NCBI GenBank assembly: GCA_001798455.1 | Contig: MGSI01000132.1 | Span: forward strand, 1-16,401 | DNA: 16,401 bases | Reading direction: 5' to 3' | Source: Deltaproteobacteria bacterium RIFCSPLOWO2_02_FULL_57_26 | GTDB taxonomy: Bacteria > Desulfobacterota > Binatia > UBA9968 | Part shown: positions 1-7,615 of the stretch, in pieces | Layout of the letters: every line of letters begins with the position of its first letter | Numbering within the stretch: position 1 is the stretch's first letter | Made by a program: the position numbers and the translations under genes | The notes under the pieces: generated by a model | Told to the model about the DNA's origin: nothing | What the model saw: only the letters and a program-made list of their open reading frames with translations | The model's database searches: none

Positions 1-1
1 G

Positions 2-1306
2 ATTGAAAAAATTCATTTCGGTACTGCAGGCTACGCGTACTTAGTAGACGAGCATGGAAATCTAATCGCCCATAAAGACCCCCTGCTGGTATTAAAAAAA
101 ATGAACCTCCGAGAACTTGATGGAGTCCAGAAATTTTTGCGCAATCCTACGCGTTCAGATCCCAGTCCTGCGCACAAGGGGCGAGGATTAATGGATAGGC
201 CTGTGTTATCCACATACGCGCCGGTCCCTGAGTTGGGCTGGGCAGTTATCTTGGAGGAGCCTCTCGATGCCGCGTTAGCCAATGTGGAAACATTGAAGCG
301 CTATGCGCTGGTGCTCCTGGCAATAGGCCTGTTCGTCGGAGCCGCTGTTATTGCTTGGGTCAGTAGCAAGATGACAGGGCCGATTCGGGAACTTCATGAG
401 GGGGCTAAAATAATCGGGAGTGGGAATCTTGACTATCGGGTCAACATCGAGACAGGAGATGAAATCGAGTGGCTAGGACAGGAATTCAACAAGATGGCGG
501 CAGAACTCGATGTCTCTTATGCCACCTTAGAACAAAAGGTGAAGGACAAAACCGGTGAGTTAGAGAAAGCCAACTCGCAGCTTCAACAGGCAAACTGCAG
601 TCTGTTAATGGCCAACAAGACCAAGGATGAGTTTCTCGGCGTCATGTCCCACGAGCTACGCACACCCCTCAACGTGATAATGGGTTATACGGGCATGATG
701 AAGGATGGCATGTTAGGGGAGGTCAACCCGAAACAGGAGGAGGCCCTCCAGAAAGTCGTAAACCGATCTGAAGATCTCTTGAGAATGATCACCGAGATCA
801 TGCAGGCAACGAGTATCGAGGCAGGGGCAGTCAAGGTGGAGAGCCGCGACGTGAACCTAGTGAGCTTTCTGGACGATCTCAGATCCAGCTATGAGCTTCC
901 CTTAGGTCAATTGAATAAAGATCTTACCTTCAAGTGGGACTATTCCCCAGATATTCCGACCATCAGAACTGACCGTGAGAAGCTAAAACACACGCTTCAG
1001 AATCTCATTAATAATGCTGTTAAATTTACCGACAGGGGCTATGTGAGCATATCGGCCCGTTATGTTCCCGAAACTAAAGTCGTGAAGTTCAAGGTTGCAG
1101 ACACGGGGATAGGAATTCAAGAGGAGATGCTTCCCTCGATCTTTGAGATTTTCCGTCAGGTTGACAGCTCGGAGACCAGAAACCATGGCGGAGTTGGGAT
1201 AGGCCTTTATATCGTCAAAAAATACACCGAGATACTTGGAGGAAATATCCAGGTAGAAAGCGAGGTTGGAAAAGGATCCGTCTTTAGTGTAACGATACCC
1301 GGCTGA
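2..1306 (+). CDS. Sensor histidine kinase, cache-type sensor plus HAMP, 5' truncated
   Basis: The frame is open from the window edge, so the start lies upstream; 434 residues are visible. The first ~60 residues (with the stretch AYLVDEHGNLIAHKD) look like the end of an extracellular cache sensor. A membrane helix follows at about residues 101-120, a HAMP domain at about 121-170, then a coiled coil. The kinase core has the H-box SHELRTPLN with phospho-acceptor His at about 217, the N-box NLINNAVKFT at about 334-343, the G1 box DTGIG near 367 and the G2 box GGVGIGLYIVKK near 396. All catalytic boxes are intact. It is an inner-membrane kinase that should phosphorylate a separate response regulator; no receiver domain or partner gene is in view. 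The ligand is unknown. Its base composition looks more AT-rich than the genes after it (by eye). The histidine kinase call is secure; the cache call rests on little sequence. Confidence 0.93.
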   Translation: MEKIHFGTAGYAYLVDEHGNLIAHKDPLLVLKKMNLRELDGVQKFLRNPTRSDPSPAHKGRGLMDRPVLSTYAPVPELGWAVILEEPLDAALANVETLKRYALVLLAIGLFVGAAVIAWVSSKMTGPIRELHEGAKIIGSGNLDYRVNIETGDEIEWLGQEFNKMAAELDVSYATLEQKVKDKTGELEKANSQLQQANCSLLMANKTKDEFLGVMSHELRTPLNVIMGYTGMMKDGMLGEVNPKQEEALQKVVNRSEDLLRMITEIMQATSIEAGAVKVESRDVNLVSFLDDLRSSYELPLGQLNKDLTFKWDYSPDIPTIRTDREKLKHTLQNLINNAVKFTDRGYVSISARYVPETKVVKFKVADTGIGIQEEMLPSIFEIFRQVDSSETRNHGGVGIGLYIVKKYTEILGGNIQVESEVGKGSVFSVTIPG

Positions 1307-1723
1307 TGCTAGTCTGACAACTTTACCCCTTCGGGCCAGAGAACCAAACCGACGGTCTCCCCAAATTTTTCTTGCATGAACAAACAAAAAACGCCTAGTT
1401 GGTAACAAATCCAGCCAGGCCATAGTACTGCAGTATGAGGAGAAGCTAAACGGGGGCTTGAAATCCTTAAATACCTACATCAACTCCAAGGCGGCGCAAC
1501 TGACCAGCTTTGCCTGGAAGCCGAGCCCGATTTGACATAAGACCACCTTATCGGATACTCTGCCCTCAACTCAGCGGTCCGAATCGGCTCGCTCCCTTTG
1601 GGTCGCTCACTTAAGACTACGACAGGGCCAGCCAGAAAGCAGCCGCAGGGGAGAATCCGGTTCTTCGAGCTTGCAGGGAAAAAGCAATTTCCTGTCACTT
1701 CCTATCACCTCACTTTCACTTTT
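1307..1723. other. 417-bp intergenic gap with possible coding remnant and repeat fragment
   Basis: No intact gene is seen. From about 1385 to 1534 the + strand is open for roughly 50 codons and ends in TGA, with a plausible protein tail (AAQLTSFAWKPSPI), but it has no start codon after the preceding stop; it may be the end of a decayed gene. At 1586-1610 two imperfect copies of GGCTCGCTC/GGGTCGCTC lie in tandem, and 1601-1610 (GGTCGCTCAC) is the reverse complement of a 10-mer inside the hemL-atpZ spacer. I see no convincing terminator for the kinase and no clear promoter. Confidence 0.4.
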
Positions 1724-2917
1724 ATGACTAAGATTCCCATGCTCGATCTCAAGGCGCAGTACCAAACAATCCGTAGCGAGGTGCTCCAGGCCATCGAGGA
1801 AGTCCTGGAATCGCAGCAATTCATCTTGGGGCCGGTGGTGGAGCGGTTTGAGGAACGGGTGGCATCATACCTTCAAGGCGGCGCGGCCGTCGGCGTGGCT
1901 TCCGGAAGCGATGCCCTACTGCTCTCTCTGATGGCTCTTGGCATCGGGGCGGGCGACGCGGTCCTCGTGCCCCCGTTTACCTTTTTCTCCACCGTCTCTT
2001 CGATCACGCGCCTCGGAGCCACACCGATCTTCATCGACATCGATCCGCAAACCTTCCTGATGGATCCCCAAGCGGTAGAGGCCTTTCTCGAAGAGCGCGC
2101 CCAACCTCATCCCCAGGGAGATGGGCTTATGGACTCGAAGAGCCAGTGCCGGATTCGGGCCCTCCTGCCTGTTCACCTCTTCGGGCAATGTTGTGCCATG
2201 GTCGGACTCCTCTCTCTCTCCCGCAAGCACCAGCTTTACATCGTGGAGGACGTCGCCCAGGCCTTTGGCGCCCGCACGCTGGTCTCCCCGGGCGTCTCCC
2301 GGGCCGCGGGGACCGTAGGAGACCTGGGATGCTTTTCCTTTTTTCCCACCAAAAACCTCGGCGGCATGGGCGACGGAGGGCTCGTCGTCACCAATCGAAG
2401 CGACCTGGCGGATAAGGTGCGCATGCTCCGAGTCCACGGTGCAAACCACAAATACCACCACCTGGAAATCGGCCTCAACTCTCGCTTGGACGCGCTCCAG
2501 GCCGCCGTGCTCTTCGTCAAGCTGCGTTACGTAGATCAATGGCGCGAGGAAAGAATCGAGAGGGCGCGAATATACGAGACCCTTTTTCTTTCCTCAGGGC
2601 TCGTGGGAGAGGAGATCCTCAGCCTGCCCAACTCGGGCGATGCCCAATCCCATGTTTTTAACCAATATGTGATCCGCGCCCGGCGACGCGACCAGCTCAA
2701 GGAATATTTGGCCAAGCAGGGGATCAAAGCCGAGGTCCATTACCCTGTGCCGCTCCATCTGCAGCCCTGTTTTTCGTCCCTCGGTTATCGCCGCGGCGAC
2801 TTCCCTCACTCTGAGGATGCATCCACCCAGGTCCTCTCCCTGCCCATGTACCCTGAGCTTACGGCGCACCAGCAGGAAACCGTAGTCCGGCAAATCCGGA
2901 GCTTCTATCGGGGATAG
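1724..2917 (+). CDS. DegT/DnrJ/EryC1/StrS family PLP aminotransferase
   Basis: A 397-residue member of the sugar-nucleotide aminotransferase family, which transfers an amino group (usually from Glu or Gln) to a keto sugar nucleotide using PLP. Visible features are the N-terminal PMLDLKAQY, the phosphate-binding GSDAL at 61-65, the cofactor-contacting Asp and Gln in EDVAQA at 175-180, and the Schiff-base Lys at 210 in FFPTKNLGG. Length is slightly above the usual ~370-390; a hydrophilic insertion at about 125-143 explains this. The frame is open back to a TTG at 1598, but homology begins at MTKIPMLDL, so ATG 1724 is chosen; it has no good Shine-Dalgarno, and ATG 1739 is an alternative. It precedes gmhA by 74 bp, which suggests a role in cell-surface sugar synthesis. 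The exact substrate cannot be read from sequence. Confidence 0.9.
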   Translation: MTKIPMLDLKAQYQTIRSEVLQAIEEVLESQQFILGPVVERFEERVASYLQGGAAVGVASGSDALLLSLMALGIGAGDAVLVPPFTFFSTVSSITRLGATPIFIDIDPQTFLMDPQAVEAFLEERAQPHPQGDGLMDSKSQCRIRALLPVHLFGQCCAMVGLLSLSRKHQLYIVEDVAQAFGARTLVSPGVSRAAGTVGDLGCFSFFPTKNLGGMGDGGLVVTNRSDLADKVRMLRVHGANHKYHHLEIGLNSRLDALQAAVLFVKLRYVDQWREERIERARIYETLFLSSGLVGEEILSLPNSGDAQSHVFNQYVIRARRRDQLKEYLAKQGIKAEVHYPVPLHLQPCFSSLGYRRGDFPHSEDASTQVLSLPMYPELTAHQQETVVRQIRSFYRG

Positions 2918-2991
2918 AGTCGCTTTACGCCTCTCTTCTCATGTGGTAGAAAGCGAGGAAACTTTTTTCAGCAAGGCGCTGCAACGAAGAT

Positions 2992-3573
2992 ATGAAAGAT
3001 GCCATCGTCAAGGCTTTCGAGGAAAGTATCCAGGCAAAACAGGCCTTCCTCAAAGACAACCTCGATACGCTGCTTAAGACGATCCACGTCATCACCGAGG
3101 CATTCCTTCGCGGCAACAAACTGCTCTTATTCGGCAATGGCGGCAGCGCCGCGGACGCCCAACACATTGCAGCCGAGTTCGTGAACCGATTTCGCATCGA
3201 GCGCCCCCCCTTGCCCGCTTTGGCCTTAACCACCGACACCTCAGCGATCACCAGCATCGCCAACGATTACGACTACAAGGAAATCTTCGCCAAGCAGGTG
3301 AAGGCTTTGGGCAGGGAGGGGGACGTCGCTCTGGCCATTTCCACGAGCGGCCAAGCCGCCAACGTGCTGGCGGCAATCGACGCCTGCAAGAAGCTCAATA
3401 TCATCACCGTGGGCCTCACCGGGGGAGATGGCGGTATGCTGGGTCGGAAGGTTGACTATTGCCTCCGCGTCAGCGAGGGTAAGAACACCGCCCGCATTCA
3501 GGAAACCCATATCTTAGTGGGCCACGTCATCTGCGAGATGGTGGACCAAAGGCTCTTCTCTACCCCAGCCTAA
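2992..3573 (+). CDS. gmhA: Phosphoheptose isomerase (SIS domain)
   Basis: The 193-residue product matches GmhA in length and motifs. GmhA converts D-sedoheptulose 7-phosphate to D-glycero-D-manno-heptose 7-phosphate, the first step towards the ADP-heptose of the LPS inner core. The SIS domain shows FGNGGSAADAQH at 48-58 and the phosphate-binding STSG at 117-120. The metal ligands of E. coli GmhA (H61, E65, Q172, H180) have counterparts here at H58, E62, Q170 and H178. ATG 2992 starts the conserved N-terminal helix; its ribosome site is weak (GAAG). It sits 21 bp before the DHS-like gene, probably in one transcript. The other heptose genes (hldE, gmhB) are not in the window. A related SIS protein such as DiaA is less likely, because the metal ligands are present. 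Confidence 0.88.
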   Translation: MKDAIVKAFEESIQAKQAFLKDNLDTLLKTIHVITEAFLRGNKLLLFGNGGSAADAQHIAAEFVNRFRIERPPLPALALTTDTSAITSIANDYDYKEIFAKQVKALGREGDVALAISTSGQAANVLAAIDACKKLNIITVGLTGGDGGMLGRKVDYCLRVSEGKNTARIQETHILVGHVICEMVDQRLFSTPA

Positions 3574-3594
3574 GTCGGCGGCACCGCATAACCG

Positions 3595-4542
3595 ATGGCG
3601 AGAAAGACCTTTAAGCCACTCGACTTTTCTGGTGCCAGAACCTACCCGCTGAAGCAGCGCTTCAGCAAGATCAACGAGTCCCTGCTGGGAAAGAAACCCC
3701 GCAAGGGCATCCGCTTGCGCTCCTTCATCCAGGGGCTACCAGATATCCTGGGGGCTCAAAACCTGAAAGCGATTGCCCGCGCCGTCGCCCGAGCGCATCG
3801 CGCCAACAAGACCATTCTTTTAGGCACGGGGGGCCAGTCGATTAAGGTCGGCCTCAGCCCCCTGATCATCGACTTCATGGAAAAGGGAATTCTGAGCGGG
3901 GTGGCCATGAACGGGGCGGGCATCATCCACGATTTCGAGATCGCCTTTATGGGTAAAACCTCGGAAGATGTCGCATCGAGCCTCAAGGACGGAAGCTTCG
4001 GGATGGCCGAGGAAACCGGCGCGTTTTTAAACCGGGCGATCGCCCGAGGCTACGAGCGCGGGCAAGGGATCGGCGAGGCGGTGGGCGAAGCGATCCTGAG
4101 AGGCCGTCTACCACATCGGCGTCTCAGCATACTTGCCGCGGGCGCCAAGCTGGGGATTCCCGTCACTGTCCACGTCGGAATCGGCACCGACATCATCCAC
4201 ATGCATCCACAGGTTGACGGCAAGTCCTTGGGAGAGGGAAGCCTGCGGGACTTTCATAGGCTCGCCTCCATCGTGGCCACACTGAACGCTGGTGTGTTTC
4301 TCAACCTGGGCTCCGCGGTTATCCTCCCCGAGGTTTTCTTGAAGGCGCTGAGCCTAGCACGCAATTTAGGCCACCCGGTGCGCCACCTGACCACGGTCAA
4401 CCTCGACTTTCTCGCCCACTATCGGCCGCTCACCAACGTGGTCAACCGCCCTACTTTAGAAGGGGGGAAGGGATATCATCTCACCGGCCATCTGGAGATC
4501 ATGGTCCCGTTACTTTTTGCTGCGGTGTTAGAAGAGCTTTGA
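3595..4542 (+). CDS. Deoxyhypusine synthase-like conserved protein, function unknown
   Basis: A 315-residue soluble protein with Rossmann-like glycine-rich stretches: LLGTGGQS at 75-82, NGAGIIHDFE at 106-115, HVGIGTDIIHMHP at 193-205 and LNLGSA at 236-241, with an alpha/beta pattern throughout. The GAGIIHD block resembles the TTAGG(V/I)E-D block of deoxyhypusine synthase, so I place it near the DHS-like NAD/FAD-binding fold. It does not show the recognisable C-terminal Lys-containing active-site segment of eukaryotic DHS, and bacteria lack eIF5A, so protein hypusination is unlikely. Position 21 bp after gmhA suggests it works with heptose or cell-surface sugar metabolism, or on a polyamine-like substrate; both are inference. 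The family assignment is from memory of motif style. The gene itself looks real and complete, with many invariant-looking motifs. Confidence 0.6.
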   Translation: MARKTFKPLDFSGARTYPLKQRFSKINESLLGKKPRKGIRLRSFIQGLPDILGAQNLKAIARAVARAHRANKTILLGTGGQSIKVGLSPLIIDFMEKGILSGVAMNGAGIIHDFEIAFMGKTSEDVASSLKDGSFGMAEETGAFLNRAIARGYERGQGIGEAVGEAILRGRLPHRRLSILAAGAKLGIPVTVHVGIGTDIIHMHPQVDGKSLGEGSLRDFHRLASIVATLNAGVFLNLGSAVILPEVFLKALSLARNLGHPVRHLTTVNLDFLAHYRPLTNVVNRPTLEGGKGYHLTGHLEIMVPLLFAAVLEEL

Positions 4543-4544
4543 AA

Positions 4545-4616
4545 TAGCTATCAGCCATCAGGTATCAGCACTCAGCTATGATTTTTTTCTCGCTGACGGC
4601 TGATTGCTGAAAGCTA
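4545..4616. repeat. Imperfect inverted repeat of the CAGC/TCAGCCATCAG type
   Basis: The gap between the DHS-like gene and the endonuclease III-like gene is made almost wholly of this element. The left arm (4545-4570, TAGCTATCAGCCATCAGG onward) is an imperfect reverse complement of the right arm (4592-4616, GCTGACGGCTGATTGCTGA then AAGCTA), around a centre containing a T7 run at about 4582-4588. The arms also hold degenerate tandem units of the form (A/G)TCAGC. Such sequences are typically dispersed, non-coding genome repeats. It could act as a terminator or mRNA stabiliser, but that is inference. Confidence 0.6.
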
Positions 4617-4626
4617 AACACTTGGC

Positions 4627-5298
4627 ATGAAAACTTCGCGCCGCGAACTCTTCCAAGTTTACCGCCGCCTTTATCGGCACTATGGCGACCTGAATTGGTG
4701 GCCGGGCGAAAGCCCGCTGGAAGTCTCTGTGGGTGCGATCCTGACCCAAAATACGGCGTGGACCAATGTCGAAAAGGCAGTCCGGTCTCTCAAGGAGGCG
4801 CGCTCCCTCAGCGTCAAGTCCCTAAGCCGCTTGTCGCGCCGGCGCCTGGCCCGCTTGATCAAGGCCGCTGGCTACTTCAACGTGAAGGCGAAGCGGCTTA
4901 AAAACTTCATCGCCTTTCTCCAGGGGCGCTACGGCGGCAGTCTCACCAAGATGTTTCACCAAGAGACAAACCGGCTGCGGGCTGAACTCCTTGCGGTCAA
5001 CGGGACGGGTCCCGAGACCGCCGATTCTATTCTCCTCTACGCCGGCGCCAAGCCTGTCTTTGTCATCGACGCCTACACCAAAAGGATCCTGTCGCGCCAC
5101 GGCTTGCTGCGCACAGAAAAGAGCTACGACGAGTTCCAGCAGCTCTTCATGCGATACCTTCCCCTCGATGCTCCCCTTTACAATCAATACCACGCGATGC
5201 TGGTCAACACCGGCAAGGACTTCTGCCGAAAACGGCCGCTCTGCGACTCTTGCCCTCTCAACGGCTGGCGCGGCGTGCCGCCGTTAAAAGCGACCTGA
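4627..5298 (+). CDS. Endonuclease III-related HhH-GPD DNA glycosylase
   Basis: A 223-residue base-excision repair protein of the Nth/MutY/MagIII superfamily. The N-terminal helix has ILTQNTAWTNVEKA at 38-51, the variant typical of the endonuclease III-related/MagIII branch. The helix-hairpin-helix is at about 121-140 (LLAVNGTGPETADSIL), and the catalytic Asp is D148 in VIDAYTKR. At the place of the E. coli Nth catalytic Lys (GVGRKTA) there is E130, so a beta-lyase activity is not expected; it should be a monofunctional glycosylase, possibly for alkylated bases. The C-terminal cluster motif shows only three cysteines (C200, C206, C209) with no fourth, so an intact 4Fe-4S cluster is doubtful. 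It starts 11 bp after the inverted repeat at 4545-4616. Confidence 0.85.
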   Translation: MKTSRRELFQVYRRLYRHYGDLNWWPGESPLEVSVGAILTQNTAWTNVEKAVRSLKEARSLSVKSLSRLSRRRLARLIKAAGYFNVKAKRLKNFIAFLQGRYGGSLTKMFHQETNRLRAELLAVNGTGPETADSILLYAGAKPVFVIDAYTKRILSRHGLLRTEKSYDEFQQLFMRYLPLDAPLYNQYHAMLVNTGKDFCRKRPLCDSCPLNGWRGVPPLKAT

Positions 5299-5364
5299 TT
5301 TTTTCCCTGCGCCGTTCCCTTTACCCCCGAAGCTTTTTTCGTTAGATTGACGGGATGAAAACTT

Positions 5365-6177
5365 ATGGAGGCCGCTCTGATTACCCTCCTCACCGACTTC
5401 GGGCATAAAGACCCGTACGTCGGCATCATGAAGGGCGTCATCTTCGGCATCAATCCCACGGCACGCGTGATCGATCTAAGCCATGGGGTCCCGCCGCAGG
5501 ACCTATTGGCCGGAGCCCTGATGCTGCGCCACGCCGCCCCCTATTTCCCCCGTGGCACGATCCACGTAGCGATCGTCGACCCAGGCGTGGGCAGCGAGAG
5601 GCGCCCGCTCTTGATGGAGGCGGAAGGAAGTTTTTTCATCGGCCCGGACAACGGTCTTCTGAGCCTCGCCTTCGATGAGAAGGAGCCGCGCTGCATCATT
5701 GAGCTCAGCAACCAAATATACCATCTTAAACCCACCAGCATGACCTTTCACGGCCGGGACATTTTCGCCCCCATCGCTGCCTATCTCTCCCTGGGCATGC
5801 CGCCGCCAGACTTCGGACCCGCCGTGAGGGAGTTTCGCACTCTCCCCTGGCCCGAGATCGCGGCGACGGACCGCGCGATCCGGGGAGAAGTCGTCTACAT
5901 CGACGGCTTCGGCAACCTGGTCACCAATGTTGAAGAACGGACTCTCAGGGCCTTTCAGGCCGATAGGCTGACCTTCTCCCTCGGCCCTCTGACCATCCAC
6001 GGCCTGGCGCCAAATTACAGCGCCGCCAGCGACCGCGACTACCTTGCCCTGGTCAATAGCTGGGGCCTCCTGGAAATCGCCCTCTACAAGGGCAACGCTC
6101 ACCTTTCCTGCGGGGCCAAGATCGGTGACAAGGTGGATATCCGTACGAAGCCAGAAAACTGGGGGAAGGCTCCCTGA
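5365..6177 (+). CDS. S-adenosyl-L-methionine hydrolase, adenosine-forming (DUF62)
   Basis: A 270-residue member of the SAM hydroxide adenosyltransferase family, which uses water or hydroxide to split SAM into adenosine and L-methionine; it is related to fluorinase and chlorinase. The N-terminus LITLLTDFGHKDPYVG (5-20) is the family signature. The conserved Asp-Arg-His triad is present: D72 and R79/R80 in VDPGVGSERR, and H129 in TFHGRD. The C-terminal beta-barrel domain includes IDGFGNLVTN at 179-188. Fluorinase- and chlorinase-specific insertions are not seen. ATG 5365 gives the correct N-terminus; an ATG at 5355 is in another frame. The TGA stop overlaps the ATG of the membrane protease by one base, so the two are probably translationally coupled. 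The physiological role of the family is unsettled. Confidence 0.9.
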   Translation: MEAALITLLTDFGHKDPYVGIMKGVIFGINPTARVIDLSHGVPPQDLLAGALMLRHAAPYFPRGTIHVAIVDPGVGSERRPLLMEAEGSFFIGPDNGLLSLAFDEKEPRCIIELSNQIYHLKPTSMTFHGRDIFAPIAAYLSLGMPPPDFGPAVREFRTLPWPEIAATDRAIRGEVVYIDGFGNLVTNVEERTLRAFQADRLTFSLGPLTIHGLAPNYSAASDRDYLALVNSWGLLEIALYKGNAHLSCGAKIGDKVDIRTKPENWGKAP

Positions 6178-7106
6178 TGGATGGCGCTAGGCGCAAAAAA
6201 AGGCTCGGCCTCCACCTCTCCCTGTTCCTCATCACCTTCGCCACCACCACGACGGCCGGCGCGATGCAGAACGGCGTCAACCCTCTCGCCGACCCCTGGG
6301 GCATCAGCTCGGGCCTGCCGTTTGCCGTCACGCTGATGACGATCCTGCTGGTCCACGAGATGGGCCACTATCTCATGTCGCGCTACCACGGCGTGCAGGC
6401 CTCGCTGCCCTACTTCATTCCGGCGCCGTCTTTGATCGGGACCTTCGGCGCCTTTATCAGGATGGATTCCCCACCTCACGACCGCCGCTCGCTGTTCGAC
6501 GTCGGGGCCGCCGGACCTCTGGCCGGACTCGCCCTGGCCATCCCCGCCGTAGTCGTGGGGCTGAGGCTCTCCACCGTGGGGCCGGAGCCTGGAGCTGAAG
6601 GAAGCGTCTCGCTAGGCTCTTCGCTCCTCCTGCGCTTCCTCAGCCACATCACCCTCGGGGTCTTGCCTGAACAGGCGAATGTCATCCTCCATCCGATCGC
6701 CTTTGCTGGCTGGATCGGCCTCTTTGTTACGGCTCTAAACCTCCTGCCGATTGGGCAGCTCGACGGCGGGCATGTGGTCTACGCCCTTTTCGGCCGAAAG
6801 CATATTTGGATTTCGCGGCTGGCCCTCGGCTCCATTCTCGCGCTGGGAATACTCCGCTGGTGGTATGGTTGGCTGGTCTGGGGGGCATTGCTACTGCTCA
6901 TGGGAGTACATCACCCCTCGCCCCTTGATCCCGACACTCCTCTGGACCTCAAGCGACGACTTGCTGGTTGGTTGACTTTGATTATCCTGGCCATCACCTT
7001 TATCCCCGTGCCGTTTTCCGTCGCGGCGCCGAAGCCCGTGGCGGAGCGCCTCAGTACTGGATCGGCCAGTCGACTGGCGCCGGAGCAGCTTTACGGAGGC
7101 ACCTGA
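6177..7106 (+). CDS. Site-2 protease-type M50 zinc metalloprotease
   Basis: A 309-residue integral membrane protease of the M50 (S2P) family, expected in the inner membrane and cutting transmembrane or near-membrane segments. The zinc motif HEMGH is at 60-64 inside a hydrophobic helix; the third ligand is the Asp at 196 in LLPIGQLDGGH. Other helices are at about 12-30, 115-130, 175-190 and 215-265. There is a hydrophilic loop with FIPAPSLIGTFGAFIRM at 80-96, characteristic of the EGY1/archaeal-like branch rather than RseP; no PDZ domain is present. The start overlaps the previous stop by one base (TGATG), and its own stop overlaps the next start in the same way. The substrate is unknown. Confidence 0.92.
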   Translation: MDGARRKKRLGLHLSLFLITFATTTTAGAMQNGVNPLADPWGISSGLPFAVTLMTILLVHEMGHYLMSRYHGVQASLPYFIPAPSLIGTFGAFIRMDSPPHDRRSLFDVGAAGPLAGLALAIPAVVVGLRLSTVGPEPGAEGSVSLGSSLLLRFLSHITLGVLPEQANVILHPIAFAGWIGLFVTALNLLPIGQLDGGHVVYALFGRKHIWISRLALGSILALGILRWWYGWLVWGALLLLMGVHHPSPLDPDTPLDLKRRLAGWLTLIILAITFIPVPFSVAAPKPVAERLSTGSASRLAPEQLYGGT

Positions 7107-7567
7107 TGAGCGAGCGTCTGACGTGGCACCAGTATTTTATGACCATTACCCGACAGGTGGCGGAGCGTTCCACCTGCAACCGCGCCAAAGTGGGAGCGGT
7201 GATCGTACGCGACAAAAACATCCTGGCCACGGGCTACAACGGGGCTCCGGCGGGCATGCCCCACTGCACGGACATGGGCTGCCTCATTTACGAGTCCAGA
7301 AACCCCAACGGCGATATGGAAGAGAACTGCTTCCGCACGATCCACGCTGAAATCAACGCGATCGCTCAGGCGGCGAAGAACGGCTCGAGCATCAAAGACG
7401 CAGCGATCTACGTCACCCACACTCCCTGCATCCATTGCCTCAAGGTGCTCGTGAATACGGGCATCAAGAACATCTATTACGAAGCTCCTTACAAGCTCCA
7501 CACGCTCGATGAGATCCTGCGAGCCACCGGGGTGCACTTAGAACAGGTCGACCTGGCGGAAAAATAA
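7106..7567 (+). CDS. dCMP deaminase family zinc enzyme
   Basis: A 153-residue cytidine/deoxycytidylate deaminase-fold protein that should convert dCMP to dUMP, feeding dTTP synthesis. The catalytic zinc motif is intact: HAE at 80-82 with E82 as proton shuttle, and PCIHC at 107-111. The Cys residues at C24, C54 and C59 and the sequence NGAPAGMPHC (45-54) match the extra metal site of ComEB/dCMP deaminases. The frame is open upstream to 6968, but ATG 7106 is preceded by GGAGG at about 7095-7099 and gives the family N-terminus. The ATG overlaps the protease stop codon. It is the last gene of the + strand run and ends on a strong terminator. Confidence 0.93.
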   Translation: MSERLTWHQYFMTITRQVAERSTCNRAKVGAVIVRDKNILATGYNGAPAGMPHCTDMGCLIYESRNPNGDMEENCFRTIHAEINAIAQAAKNGSSIKDAAIYVTHTPCIHCLKVLVNTGIKNIYYEAPYKLHTLDEILRATGVHLEQVDLAEK

Positions 7568-7596
7568 AAGAGGCGAGAATTTCTCCTCGCCTCTTT
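7567..7596. terminator. Bidirectional intrinsic terminator between convergent genes
   Basis: A perfect 11-bp stem, AAAGAGGCGAG (7567-7577) with CTCGCCTCTTT (7586-7596), and an 8-base loop. The A-run on one side and T-run on the other let it work in both directions. It lies between the dCMP deaminase (+) and atpE (-), both of which end towards it. Confidence 0.9.
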
Positions 7597-7615
7597 GACC
7601 GCGCGTGACCCCGGG

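Noticed and set aside
1598..1723. N-terminal extension of the aminotransferase to a TTG at 1598
   Set aside because: The extra 42 residues do not resemble the family N-terminus and cover a repeat-like segment; ATG 1724 matches homologues.
1916..2539. 207-codon open frame on - opposite the aminotransferase
   Set aside because: The + strand frame has clear PLP motifs through this region; the reverse frame shows no recognisable motif.
4545..4616. CRISPR or insertion-sequence end
   Set aside because: No transposase, no target duplication and no spacer-repeat regularity; it is a short inverted repeat only.
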